The translations under genes were made by a program, and so were the position numbers. Under the pieces are notes generated by a model. The model had not been told where the DNA came from. It searched no databases and saw nothing but the letters and a program-made list of their open reading frames with translations. DNA of 64,000 bases from Cenococcum geophilum 1.58 (lineage: Eukaryota; Ascomycota; Dothideomycetes; Gloniales; Gloniaceae): the NCBI GenBank assembly GCA_001692895.1, contig KV748238.1:744001-808000 (forward strand), read 5' to 3'. Below, in pieces: positions 23,021 to 35,278 of this stretch (position 1 is its first letter; each line of letters opens with the position of its first letter).

Positions 23021-25869
23021 TCTAGGCATTCTTCCGTAAGGAATCTTTTTAGTTAAAGTATTAAGTCCCCTAACTCTTAAACTTCTACTAAATGCTAGTT
23101 ATGTATATGCTTAGCGTTTTTATACCTTTATTCTTCTGCTATCTAATATATTCTTATAGGGTATTTCTGGTGCTTATCTTTAGGTGCTCTATATATATTA
23201 TATATATTATCTATATATGCAATCTATACTAATGTATAGTATACTTAGTGTCTTAGGTTAACTCTTAGCTTATCTTTATTCTTAAGTTTAAACCTTTCTT
23301 ATACTAATCTAAACGTTATAACTTTATTTGCAGGTACTAAAATACATCTCTTACTTCTCTAGTCCTCTAATTATTCCTCTAGATCCTTTAATATTATAAT
23401 TAAGGCTCCTTTAATATAAGTTATAGCCTTTTCTATAATTGGGTGGTCTTAGATAACTTTCTTATTTAACTATATATAGAAATCTTCCCGCTCGTCATTA
23501 TGCCTCTACTTATACTACTTTTAGTATAGCTATTAGAGTGTATACAATTCGTCCATAAGGAAGTATCTTCTTATTACTATATTGTAACAGCCCTTTATAT
23601 ATCGTTCCTTAAACCTAGTTAAAATCCCTAGATCCTCTTTTTATTCCAGTTTAGTAAGCCACTTAGCTCTTAGTATGCCTACTCTAGGCCTATTAGTGAT
23701 TATTCGTACTAGTACTCTATCTCGTGTACGTCCTAATATACTAAATCTCTTATTTAGTTTCTATTCTTACTATAAGGTAATTCTCGCTCTAAATTCCTCT
23801 ATAGTTTTCTTTCTTTCGCGTCTCGCGAGTGGATCCTTAAAGTTATCTTACTTCCTAATCTTAGTGTTAATCTTTTAATCCTTAGGCTAAACACTATATT
23901 CCCCTAGTAAATCTTCTAGGTCCATATTCCTATTTCCTAGTCTTATTGCGGTTTACGCTATAGATTCTTTAATCTTATTAATAGTCCTTATTTATATCTC
24001 AAAGTCTTAGTTCTATAGGATTTTTAATCCTAAGCTTGCTTCTAACTTAAGCTTAGCTCCTACCTTAGTCTAACTAAGCTTAGGTGTTTTTATTTCATCT
24101 TAAGAATCTTAAATTTTACTTATCTTATCTTAAGAATCTTATACCTGTAGGAAACTCTATTCTAAGCTTATTTATATATTTTTAAACTAAGCTACTACTC
24201 TGCTCCATTGGTTTCTATCTATTATAGGTCCTTAAGCTTACCTCATCTTGTCTTAAGAATCTTAGTTGTCTCTTATCTCGTCTTAAGAATCTTAAGCCTT
24301 TAGCTTCTTGCCCTTATTAAGTGCCAAAGTGGTTTATTGTCCTACTTCTCTTACGTCTCGCGAAGCAATAGACATTATATCTAGTAGGGTCTTAATCCCT
24401 ACTAATATTCCCTGTTCTATAGTGGAATTATCCTCTACTTCTTATATAACATCTCTAAAGTCTATATACTCCCAGTAAGCTGCTTTCATTACCTTATTAT
24501 TATAAAATGTTTCGCCTATATTAAATTCATCGTCTTTAATATCCAATCTATAAACTAGTTTATTGGTTCCTCTACAAACTATAGGGTTTAGCTCCTATAG
24601 CCAATAGCTTACACTATATTTAGCGTCTTTATAAATTCGGTATACGTTGTTATAACAAAACGCAAAACTTCTAATTAAACATTCTTTTGTTCCTTGTAGT
24701 ACACTATTACCCTTCTATATATATGTGTCTTCTGCTAATCTAGTTCCCTTTATTACATAGTAACTCTAACTATCTTTATAATCCCTTATAAAGTAACCTT
24801 ATTTTCCGCAATTTATATAAGCTCTATCTTTAAACTATTAACTTTATTATAGAGTCCGCCTAAACGTCTTCTACTATTAAGATCCCTAGTTTAGCCTCCG
24901 CTCCTTAGTCCTATAATTACTAGATTCTTAACCTCTAGGTTTTTATAGTTTCTTACTCCATCTCTTATAGGTTTCTTTAGTACCGCTTAGGTCCATTAGC
25001 TCTACGCTATACTATAGTTTCTAACTTAGCTTTAGTTATTGCGTACTCTATGCCTTATATAACTATAGAACTCTATCCTAACCCTTCTTAGCCTATTCCC
25101 TTTAGTAGATCCAATTATTAATCTTAATTACTTAATCTATTAAATCTTATAGGGTGTTCGTATCTTCTATTAAAATAATTACGTCCTAGACTTTAGCCTT
25201 AAGTCCTTACTTATACTATGCTATAAGCGCTCTATTATTCTACTTAACTTATATAGCTAGCGTCTAGAACTGTATTATATACTTAATTACTAAGGTCCGT
25301 TACGTAATGCCCTAAAGTTTCCTTTTTACTATAGTTATTCTTTCTAGATCTCTAAATATTTATATAAGTCGCTTTATAAACCCTTTCTAACTTAAGAACA
25401 TAAATTATATATCTTAATTAGTGGTCGTTATTCTATTTATCTGTATTTCTATAAGGTAAGATTTAAACTATTTAAGTGCTCTTTCTAATAGGAATAGTCC
25501 TATATAGGCTATTCAATCCATAAGTGTTAGTAGCTTTACTCCTTCTTATATAACTTTAAAGTATATTTATATAAGAAATCCTTTAAGCTTTAATCTTTCT
25601 CCTAAGTATCTCTTAATTAATAGTAGCTTAATCTTCGCTACTTCTATCCTATTAACCCTTTCCTCTAGCGCTATATTATTAATTATTAACCAGTTAATTA
25701 CCTTTTATAACTATCCAACTGTTATAAGTTGCTATAAGTTAGTATCTGCTATACTAGTGTCGTCTACTAACCTTAAAGTAGTTGCCGCCGTCATTAGCGT
25801 TGTAGTGGCTACTTTTAGTAGCATGTTATTTAACTTTCTATATTTAATACCATAACTAGATAGTAATTA
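23021..25869 (-). pseudogene. Gypsy A gag (and upstream protease) relic, inner copy
   Basis: On the minus strand the sequence reads as a long degraded frame. A zinc-knuckle-like block (AYINCGKxGYFIRDYK, about 24830-24780; family pattern CxNCGKxGHFxRDC) is followed by an acidic, protease-like region (WLQELNPIVCRGTNKLVYRL, about 24600-24545). A leader of about 100 bp precedes it next to the 5' LTR. The 26290-29095 segment is its counterpart in the outer copy. Confidence 0.6.
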
Positions 25870-26284
25870 TATAACGGAACCTTATAGCAGGAACTATAAT
25901 AGGCTCGTTATTGGGCTAGGTATATAGGTAATATAAATTAAAGTTAACAACGTAATAATAACTAGTAGAGTGGTTGCCTAATAGATTAACTCTAATTATA
26001 TTCTAAGAATTATTATAAGGAAGGAACTATCTAGGTAGAGACTGTGGTCCTTTAAATACACAACCGTACTTCTATAAAATCCTCCTTATACGTAATATAT
26101 ATATACTCTATCTACTCTATTATAGATCCTATAGATTATATAGATTATATTATATAACCTTAGTTACCATTCCTCATTACATAGCTCTATCGGCTCCATC
26201 TTAGACTGTGCTTATATTAACTAACTAGCTTCTTCTAACTCTTCCCTAAGTAGTTATAACATTATACTTAAAGCGTTCGTAACA
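25870..26284 (-). repeat. Gypsy A LTR 3 (5' LTR of inner copy)
   Basis: A 415-bp gypsy A LTR, tataacggaacc...gcgttcgtaaca, followed by TCTAG, the right-hand target duplication of the inner element. Confidence 0.85.
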
Positions 26285-26289
26285 TCTAG

Positions 26290-29095
26290 GCATTCTTCTA
26301 TAAGAAATCTTCCTAGTTAAAGTATTAAGTCTCCTAACTCCTAAACTTTTACTAAATGCTAACTATATATATACTTAGCGTTTCTATATTTCGCCTTATC
26401 TATTATCTAATATATTCTTCTTAGATACTTTTAATTCTTATCTTTTAGTGCTCTATATATATTATATATATTATCCACGCACGCAATCCATGCCAATGTA
26501 TAGTATGCTTAGTGTCTTAGGTTAACTCTTAGCTCGTCTTTATCCTTAAGTTTAAACCTTTCTCGTATTAATCTAAGCGTTACAACTTTATTCGCAAGTA
26601 CTAAGATTTGTCTTTTACTTCTCTAGTCCTCTAATTACTCCTCTAGATCTTTTAACATTATAATTAAGGCTCCTTTAATATAAGTTATAGCCTTTTCTAT
26701 AATTAGGTGGTCTTAGATAACTTTTTTATCTAACTATATATAGAAATCTTTCCACTTATCATTATATCGTTACCTATACCACTTTTAGTATAGCTATTTA
26801 AGTATATACGGCTTATCCGTAAGGAAGTATCTTCTTATTACTATATTATAACAGCCTTTTATATATCGTTCTTTAAATCTAGTTAGAATCCCTAAATCCT
26901 CTTCTTATTCTAGTTCGGTAAGCTACTTAGCCTACCCTAGGCCTATTAGTAATTCTTTATACTAGTACTTTATCTTATATACGTCCTAATATACTAAATC
27001 TCTTATCTAGTTTCTGTTCTTACTATAAGGTAATTCTTACTCTAAATTCCTCTATGGTCCCTCCCCTTTCGCGTCTTATAAGTAGATCCTTAAAGTCTTT
27101 TTACTTCTTAATCTTTATATTAGTCTTCCGATCTTTAGGCTAAATACTATATTCTCTTAATAAGTCTTCTAGGTCCATATACCTATCTCCTAATCTTATT
27201 ACTATTTATACCGCAGATTCTCTAATCTTGTTAATAGTCCTTATTTATATCTCGCAGTCTTAGTTCCATAGGATTTTTAATCCTAAGCTTGCTTTTAACT
27301 TAAGCTTATCTCCTACCTTAGTCTAACTAGGCTTAGGTATTCTTATCTTATCTTAAGAGTCTTAAATCTTACTTATCTTATCTTAAGAATCTTATACCTA
27401 TAGAAAACTCTATCCTAAGCTTATTTATATGTCTTTAAACTAAGCTACTACTCTACTCTATCGGTTTCTATCCATTGTGGGTCCTTAAGCTTACCTTATC
27501 TCGTCTTAAGAATCTTAAGCCTTTAGCTTCTTGCCTTTATTAAGTGCCGAAATAGTTCGCTATCCTACTTCTCTTATATCTTGTAAAGCGATAGACATTA
27601 TATCTAATAGGGTCTCAATCCCTACTAATATTCCCTATTTTATAGTAGAATTATCCTCTACTTCTAGTATAATATCTCTAAGGTCTATATACTCCTAATA
27701 AGCTGCCTTTATTACCTTATCGTTATAGAATATTTTGCCTACGTTAAATTTATTATCCTTAATATCCGATTTGCGAACTAGTTTATTAGTTCCTCTATAT
27801 ACTATAGGGTTTAGCTCCTATAGCCAATAGCTTACGCTATACTTAGTATCTTTATAAATTTAGTATGCGTTATTATAACAAAACGCAAAACTTCTAATTA
27901 AACATTCTTTTATTCCTCGCAGTATACTATTATCCCTTTATACGTGTATGTCTTCTACTATTAGTCTTATTCCCTTTATTATATAGTTACTCTAACCATT
28001 TTTATAATCCCTTATAAAATAATCTTATTTCCTATAATTTATATAAGCTCTATTTTTAAACTATTAACTTTATTATAGAGTCCGCTTAAACATCTTCTAC
28101 TACTAAGATCTTTAGTTTAGCCTTTACTCCTAGGTCTTATAATTACTAGATCCTTAACCTCTAGGTTTTTATAGTTTCTTACTCCATCTCTTATAGATTT
28201 CTTTAGTACTACTTAGGTCTATTAGCTCCGCGCCATACTATAATTTCTAACTTGACTTTAGTTATTGCGTACTCTACGCCTTATATAACTATAGAACTCT
28301 ATCCTAACCCTTCTTAGCCTGTTCCCCTTAGTAGATCCAATTATTAATCTTAATCGCTTAATCTATTAAATTCCTTAGAGTATCCGCATCTTCTATTAAA
28401 ATAATTACATCCTAGACTTTAGCCTTAAGTCCCTATTTATACTGTGCTATAAGCGCTCTATTATTCCACTTAACTTATATAGCTAGCGTTTAGAACTATA
28501 TTATATACTTAATTGCTAAGGTTTATTATATAATATTCTAAAGTTTCCTTTCTACTATAGTTGTTCCTTCTAGGTCTCCAAACATTTATATAAGTCGCTC
28601 TATAAATCCCTCCTAGCTTAAAAACATAAATTGCACATCTTAATTAGTGGTCGTTATTCCATTTATCTATATTTCCGTAAGGTAAGGCTTAAACTACTTA
28701 AGTGCTCTTCCTGACAGGAATAGTCCTACATAGGCTATTCAATCTATAGATATTGGTAGCTTTACCCCTTCTTATATAACTTTAAAGTGCATTTACATAA
28801 GAAATCCTTTAAGTTTTAATCTTTCTCTTAAGTATCTTTTAATTAATAGTAGCTTAATCTTTACTGCTCTTATCCTATTAACCCTTTCCTCTAACGCTAT
28901 ATTATTAGTTATTAACCGGTTAATTACCTCTTATAATTATCCGACCGTTATAGGTTGCTATAAGTTAGTATCTGCTATACTAGTATTATCTGCTAACCTT
29001 AAAGTAGTTACCGCCATTGTTGGCGTTATAGTGGCTACTTTTAGTGGCATATTATTCGACTTTCTGTATTTAATACCGTAACTAGGTAGTGATTA
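26290..29095 (-). pseudogene. Gypsy A gag/protease relic, outer copy
   Basis: Collinear with 23027-25869 of the inner copy, minus strand. It is the 5' coding half of the outer element, separated from its pol by the inner insertion. The zinc-knuckle region is near 28020-28070. RIP-degraded. Confidence 0.65.
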
Positions 29096-29519
29096 TATAA
29101 TAGAACCTTGTAGTAGGAACTATAATAGGCTTATTATTAGGCTAGGTATATAGGTAATATAAATTAAAGTTAACAACGTAATAATAACTGGTGGAGTAGT
29201 TGCCTAATAGATTAACTCTAATTGTATTCTAAGAATTACTATAAGGAAGGAACTATCTAGGTAGGGACTAAGGGTCCTTAAATACACAACCGTACTCCTA
29301 TAAAATCCTCCTTGTACGTAATATACGTATACTCTATCTACTCTGTCGTAGATCCTATAGATCGTACAGATTATATAGATTACCTTACGTGACCTTAGTT
29401 ACCATTCCTCGTTATATAGCTCTATCGGCTCTATCCTAGACCGTGCTCTAATTAACCAACTAGCTTCTTCTAACTCTTCTCTAAGTAGTCGTAACATTGT
29501 ACTTAAAGCGTCCGTAACA
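29096..29519 (-). repeat. Gypsy A LTR 4 (5' LTR of outer copy)
   Basis: A 424-bp LTR, tataatagaacc...gcgtccgtaaca, followed by gcaag, which pairs with gtaag at 3357-3361. Confidence 0.85.
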
Positions 29520-29612
29520 GCAAGTTACAGGGCTTATATACTTAATGTACTAAATATATTAATATACTAAACACCTTTCTTAGGAGTTAGAATATGTATT
29601 TAATAGACTATA
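29520..29612 (-). repeat. LTR A' fragment, middle piece 2 of 3
   Basis: The reverse complement (actatagtctattaaatac and on) aligns with the middle of the LTR at 35279-35860 (actatagtcctttaaatac). It links 3361 with 35083 across the two insertions. Confidence 0.6.
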
Positions 29613-29838
29613 TATAACCAACTACTAATACTATACTAAGACACAAGGTTGTAGCCTGGAAGGCAGTATCAACACTACTCTTATATATCTCGCATACCTC
29701 GTATATAGCTTAAATGAGTCATAGATTAAGTCATAGACCCTACGGTTAGGACTCTACATTTGTGTATATATTTCACCTAATTTCCATAAATTTAGAATTA
29801 AGTCGTTTATTTAATTCTCCTATATTACAAAGCTTACA
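29613..29838 (+). repeat. Copia 1 5' LTR
   Basis: Same as 34857-35082, running tataacca...agcttaca (TGTAACCG...CTTACA in the less mutated copies). More C-to-T and G-to-A changes than in the 3' LTR. Confidence 0.85.
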
Positions 29839-29839
29839 G

Positions 29840-29849
29840 TTATAAGCCC
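29840..29849 (+). other. Primer-binding site resembling tRNA-iMet anticodon loop complement
   Basis: Just after the 5' LTR, ttataagccc (TTATGAGCCC in the less mutated copy at 51263-51272) is complementary to GGGCTCATAA, the anticodon stem-loop of initiator tRNA-Met. This suggests priming by a half-tRNA, as described for Drosophila copia. The match is about 10 nt. Confidence 0.5.
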
Positions 29850-30089
29850 GGATCGCACTACCTGCTAAGCAATTAATCTATTACCTTATTTAAGAAGTCA
29901 CTACTTCTATTACCTTTATAAGTATCTTAAACTTCTTCACCTATTAAACGAACGGACGATCAACCTTAACCGACGACCGTACCCAACCGATAACCGACGA
30001 CCGACGAATCAAATTAAAAGTTTAAAACGTTAAAATAAGGTTTTCGCCAAGACGCCAATTGGACCCTACCTAACCTATTAAAATCCTAA

Positions 30090-31150
30090 AAATAACAACC
30101 ACTAACAAATCAAAAATTAACGTTATCCTTAACTAGCCATCTAATTAGATTTAATGGTTTTTTATTATCTAAGATACAGCCAAAACTAACAAGGTATAGT
30201 AGTATGTTAACCTATCTAAAAAGAAAGATAAGCTTCTAAAGCTAGAACCATTGCATTAACCTATACTAGCGGACGTACTTCCTAATACTATATTAATAGC
30301 TTAATTAGACCAAATCAAGCTCACTGCCTATAATTAGCTCTATGCTAAATATAAGGACGACCTCTAAGTATATTAGAAACAAGAACAGGCTATAAGAGAC
30401 ATTAGTAACTACATCGTCCGATTAACATTAGTAGCCTACCTTCCACTTATTAATGGCCTCAACATGGTACACAAACGGCTTTAAGCATTAAAGACTGTAC
30501 TTACCCCTACCTCCTTAGGTTAAAAGCACGACGTCCTTAATTAATATACGGCCCTAAGAGCCTATAATAAAAAGCAGAATATTAACAAATAGTTAAATAG
30601 CTAGCAGAACGTCTATAAGCTTATAGAGCAATTAGAGCCACTAAATATGCAGGGATTTAGGCCACACTATAATTTCGTTTAAGTAATTAAACCCATCTCT
30701 TCTAGTTTTATAGAAGCACTAGAAGTAGACCTTATTAGGGAAAAACGGAAGGACGAAGACGCCCTATCTATTATTAATCTTATTAAGGAATTTAAGAAGT
30801 ACTACCGCATGCAGCAAGCATCCTCTACCTCTACTACCAATAACTCTGCCTTTATAACCCTTTAAAACAATTCTAATTCCAATTCCAATTTAAAATAGCA
30901 TAAGGAATGCGTATGCGGCCTCATACATTAATTTGGCGACTGCTACTACATTACTAAGTAGAAGCGCCCTTAAGGATAAAAGCCAAACCTAGATATCCAG
31001 AAGGAAGTAGATAAAAAGATCTTATCTACACCTTAGATTAAACGCATCGTTAATTAAATCTAAAAAGGCATAAAAGAAGAATAGGGAGTAAGGAAGAATA
31101 CAGAATCTATAATTAATTTTAACTCTAAAACCCTACCTTCTACAACATCA
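30090..31150 (+). pseudogene. Copia 1 gag relic
   Basis: Gag-like sequence including DVLPNTILIAQLDQ, ALRAYNKKQNINKQLN-type and KEFKKYYRMQQASS blocks. A nucleocapsid finger CVCGLIHQFGDCYYI (about 30906-30950) matches the CxCGxxHxFxDC form of fungal copia gag. Stops are TAA/TAG at former Gln codons. Confidence 0.75.
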
Positions 31151-34100
31151 ACTAGCCATATTACCGTGTTTAGTACTAGTTAAATTCTATTTAAACTCCA
31201 GAACACCTAGATACTTAACCCCAGCGTAAATACACACATCTGTAATAACGAAGAAGACTTTACCTTCTCGTACCTAGCAGTAGAAGACGACTACCTAATT
31301 GCTGGCGGAAATTTCGAAAAGATTTAAGCTTATAGAACAGTAACCATTACCGTTAATACACCTGCTAGGAAGTTAAAAATAAAGCTATCCTACGTAGCAC
31401 TAGCACCTACCTTTTTTATAAATATTATATCACTTTTAAGAGCTACTAATAACTATATCCATTTTAACTTAAGACGAAACTTACTACACCGTCTAGTAAC
31501 TAGCGAAATAGTATACTATGCAAGACGACTAGGGGGCCATTGGGCACTAATACACAGACAGCCTACCCTAAATTTAATAACTTAATCGACCTTCTTAACA
31601 AGAAGACATTAACTAAGTAGAATAGCCCGTAAACTAGTCGGAGCTATAGCTACAAAATAGTATAAAATACTTGGCTATGCAGGACCTAACGCTATTAAGC
31701 AGCTTCCTAAGCACGTTAATAGCGTAGAGCTTAAAGAACTAATTAATAAATGAGCACCGCTTAAAGTTAAATGTAAAGTTTGCTTATTAGTAAAGCACAC
31801 GCAGCAGATCTCTTAAAGACAAGAATATAAATTTCTAGCCACTTAACTATTTAAACGGCTCGCATTTAATATTATTAGCCTTAGAGAACTAGGCTATAAC
31901 GGCAATAGATATATTATATATTTCTATTGCACATATTCTAAATTAAATTTTATCTTTATATCTAAGAATAAGGACAAAGCTACCGTCCTACCTACTATTT
32001 ATAAGACACATTAATTAATTAAATTACGATTCTACTAAGACGTTATCTTTTTCTGGAGCAATAATAAACGAGCTTTTAAATAGACGGGAGATACCTTATA
32101 GATATAGTGCGCAGACAAAGGCATTACCTTTAAATGTTAAGTACCATATACTAAAGAACAAAATAGTGGAGCTAAATAATCTAGACGAACCCTTATAGAA
32201 CAATTAAGGGCTATATAGCTGGAATCGTCCTTACCCCTATTTCTAGGACTAGAAGCTTTCCTTACTACTAGCTACACATTTAATTAAACCCCAAATAAGC
32301 AACTAAGGTGGAAAACTCCATACAAAATCGCCTATAGTAAGACGCCATCTCTTACCTATATGCACGTATACGGTTGTAAGACCTATACGCTAGATAAAAG
32401 AGTTTAAAAAGGAGATAAGCTAGCTCCTTATACATTAATTGGACACCTAGTCGGCTATAATTTAACTAATATCTACCGTATCTGGATTCTAAGTCTCTAC
32501 AAGGTTATCTAAACTAGAGATGTTGTATTTAATAAGACCTCGTTTTATAACTCTAAGGGTTAAGACATTAACTACTTACTAAGGGAAGTATTAAAAGACA
32601 CCCTCTAGATAATTAATCTACTAGAACCTCTCCATAAGGATAAGTCTAAGGATAAATCTATTCTATATAGACCTACCTTAAATATAAATTAAATAACTAC
32701 ACCTAAATTAAACAATTCGGCAGAACCTCCTATAAAGGATACTAAGTAGTTACTAACTCCTAGTAGAACAGTATCTTTAGATCTACTAGAAACAAACACT
32801 ATACTAGGAGGACTTTAAGACGATATCTTAGATATAATTAAAGAAGCCCCTACCTAGCTAAGCTTACCAGAACTATTTAATAGAGTAACTAATATAGCTT
32901 TACAAGCTAATGAAGTCTTGGCTAAACCTTCTGCCGACCTTATCCTACTAGAAGGATCTAAATTAATTTAACGTTAAGCGTATACGACAGCATTAGCCAA
33001 TCTATCTACCCTATTTAGTTACTACGCTGGATTTGCTATAGGACTAGTAAAGAATATTAACTAAACTAGATCCTTATCTCTATATTAGGACAATCTTCCT
33101 TCTAAACTAAAGAACCTTTAGGAGCTAAGAAAGTATCTATTAACTACTGGCTTCTAAAAGGCTATAGAAAAAGAATATAACGACCTAAAATACTAAGGGA
33201 CATTTAAGACTATACCAAAAGAAGAAGTAAGCAATAAGTAGATCCTTTTATTAAAATAGGTCTTTAAATACAAGCTTAATAGCAACGGCTACCTATAAAA
33301 GCTTAAAGCTTAACTGTATATCCGTGGAGACCTATAGATTACTAAAGAAGAGACCTATGTAGCAACCCTAGCTGCTTAAATATTCCGTGCCCTCATGGCT
33401 ATAGCAGCCGCATTTAATTTGGAAATTTAATAGTATAATGCCGTAAACGCATTTATAAATGCCAAGCTCAGTAAACTAGTATACTGCTACTGCCTAGAAG
33501 GATTTAATTAAAATGGACATATTTTAGAGCTACTTATGGCGCTATACGGACTAAAAATATTACCGCTACTGTGGTATAAAGAGCTTACTAGTACCCTAGC
33601 CGAATTTGGATTAAACCCTATTCTAGGTACTAACTATCTATTTACTAATAGACGACTTATTATCTACTTCTATATAGACGATATTGCCGTTCTATTTACT
33701 AAAGAGGACCTTTAAATACTAGAAGAATTTAAAGCCAAACTACTATACCAATATAAGATCCGTGCATTAGGAGATCTATAGTAGTTTCTAGGTATTTAAA
33801 TTGAACAAGATTAAGTAAGTAGAAAGCTCTAGCTCTGCCAAGACTCCTATATTAAAAAGATAGCCAAACGATTTAATATTTAACTAGGTAGATTTCCTAA
33901 GTTATTACTTTCTGCTAAAGAACTAATTCCGTCTAACTAGTAGATAAGCCCTTAAAGAACACTAGCCTACCAGTAGTAAGTTAATTCTCTTACATACCTC
34001 GCCGTATTTAGAAGACCTAATATTACAAAGACGCATTCTAAGCTAGCTAAATTCCTTACTAATCCAAATTAGGAACACCTTAACGTAGTAAACTAAACTA

Positions 34101-34650
34101 TTACCTACTGCCTCGGAACAAAATCTATAGCTATTAAATACTTAGGGGAAGCTTTTAGAGCATACGTTTACTTTAGAACCCCTAAAGGAGAAGATATTAC
34201 CTTTTACAAGGCATCTAATACAGCATTTGCAGACTATAAAGAGACTAGACAGAGCTCTTAAGGATACCTATTTATACTATTCGGAGGGCTAATTAATTAG
34301 AAGGCGACCCTATAGCGATTAGTAACTCGTTTAACTACTAAAGTAGAACTTCTCTCGCTATCTACCGCTGCCGTTAAAATTATCTAGTAGCAATAATTCT
34401 TTAAGGCAATCGGCTTTAATTTAGAACGCGAATTTACCCTACTATGCGATAATATGTAGACTATACACCTACTAAAATAGGACACACCAAAACTCAACAC
34501 TAAACTTCGACATATTGACGTCTATTAGCACTGGCTTAGACAGAAAGTCTAAGATAAAAAGATTGATATACGATGGGTTCCTATGGACAAAATGCCTGCT
34601 AACGGCCTTACCAAAATCTTACCTTATTAAAAGCACGAAGCATGGATACA
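31150..34650 (+). pseudogene. Copia 1 pol relic (protease, integrase, RT, RNase H)
   Basis: The protease is marked by NTHICNNEEDFTF (about 31231), matching the dtHVCND block after the catalytic Asp. Integrase spans about 31670-32580 (GHAGPNAIKQL, KCKVCLL, NSGAKxSRRTLIEQ, TYMHVYGC). Reverse transcriptase spans about 33080-34060 (AVNAFINAKL, YGLKILPLLWY, YFYIDDIAVLF). RNase H spans about 34110-34640 (ADYKETR, CDN, KLNTKLRHIDVY, MPANGLTKILP). The length fits a full copia pol, but it carries dozens of RIP-type stops. Confidence 0.8.
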
Positions 34651-34856
34651 GCAGCTGAATTTGGTAGATATTCAACATCAGATTAATTAAATCTATTCGC
34701 AATATCCGCAATATCCGCAATATTCGCAATATCCGTTACGGTTACCCCATCCTTTTGCTACTCCCAAATTGTATCCAAATTTCCTATTTTGGTATAGTCT
34801 CTACCTTTATTTTTGTTTTCTATAGCTTCGACTACACCATTAAATCTAAGGGGGTG

Positions 34857-35082
34857 TGTAACCGATTACTGACACTATGCTGAGACACAAGGTTGCAGCC
34901 TGGAAGGCAGCATTAACACTACCCTCGTATATCTTGCATACCTCGTATATAGCTTAAATGAGTTATAGATCAAGTCATAAACCCTACGGTCAGGACTCTA
35001 TATTTGTGTATATATTTCACCTAATTTCCATAGATTTAGAATTAAGTCCTTTATTTAATTCTCCTACACTGTAAAGCTTACA
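34857..35082 (+). repeat. Copia 1 3' LTR
   Basis: tgtaaccgattactgacac...gtaaagcttaca. A purine-rich tract (aaatctaaggggg) lies just upstream. Confidence 0.85.
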
Positions 35083-35260
35083 CTATAGTTCTCTCTTTAT
35101 AGTAAATCCTAAAATATAACTAGAGTTAATCTATTAGGTACTTACTCTAACGTTACACTAATTGTCTATTTATCTATATACCTAGCCTATTAATAAGTTC
35201 ACCGTAATATTTTCTATAAGGCTTTATTATAAGTATCTTATTAACTATTATATACTATAA
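35083..35260 (-). repeat. LTR A' fragment, 5' piece 3 of 3
   Basis: The reverse complement reads from taataaagcc to ataaagagagaactatag and matches 35279-35306 plus 35560-35690 on the plus strand. It faces that LTR head to head across a spacer of about 20 bp. Confidence 0.65.
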
Positions 35261-35278
35261 CTATAGTAGTAAATATAT

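Larger units (their letters stand above)
10617..26284 (-). mobile_element. Inner gypsy A, inserted in another copy of itself
   Basis: A complete minus-strand gypsy A: 3' LTR 10617-11040, pol 11041-11108 plus 18849-23020, gag region 23021-25869, 5' LTR 25870-26284. It is flanked by TCTAG at 10612-10616 and 26285-26289. In its own sequence the pol and gag regions join across the same TCTAG (near 23022), which is the exact site where it entered the outer copy. It is split by gypsy B (11114-18843). Confidence 0.8.
3362..29519 (-). mobile_element. Outer gypsy A retrotransposon, host of the nested block
   Basis: This is a Ty3/gypsy element in minus orientation: 5' LTR 29096-29519, gag 26290-29095, pol 3787-10611, 3' LTR 3362-3786. 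The flanks are gtaag (3357-3361) and gcaag (29520-29524), a 5-bp target duplication differing by one C-to-T change. Two elements lie inside it: the TIR/minisatellite element 5933-8544 (TA duplication) and a same-family gypsy A 10617-26284 (TCTAG duplication). Without the insertions it is roughly 7.9 kb. All coding sequence is RIP-degraded. Confidence 0.8.
29613..35082 (+). mobile_element. Complete Ty1/copia retrotransposon (copia 1)
   Basis: A 5470-bp element with 226-bp LTRs (29613-29838, 34857-35082) and CTATA on both sides (29608-29612, 35083-35087). Internal order is gag, protease, integrase, reverse transcriptase, RNase H, which is diagnostic of copia. It is moderately RIPed: the YxDD box survives as YIDDI, but many TAG/TAA stops break the frame. 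It inserted into the LTR A' copy. Confidence 0.9.

Noticed and set aside
23675..23878. Plus-strand 67-codon frame
   Set aside because: Lies antisense to the gypsy A gag/protease region and has no homology.
3362..29519. Tandem array of gypsy A made by LTR recombination
   Set aside because: The TCTAG duplication and the exact join of the outer halves fit a nested insertion better.
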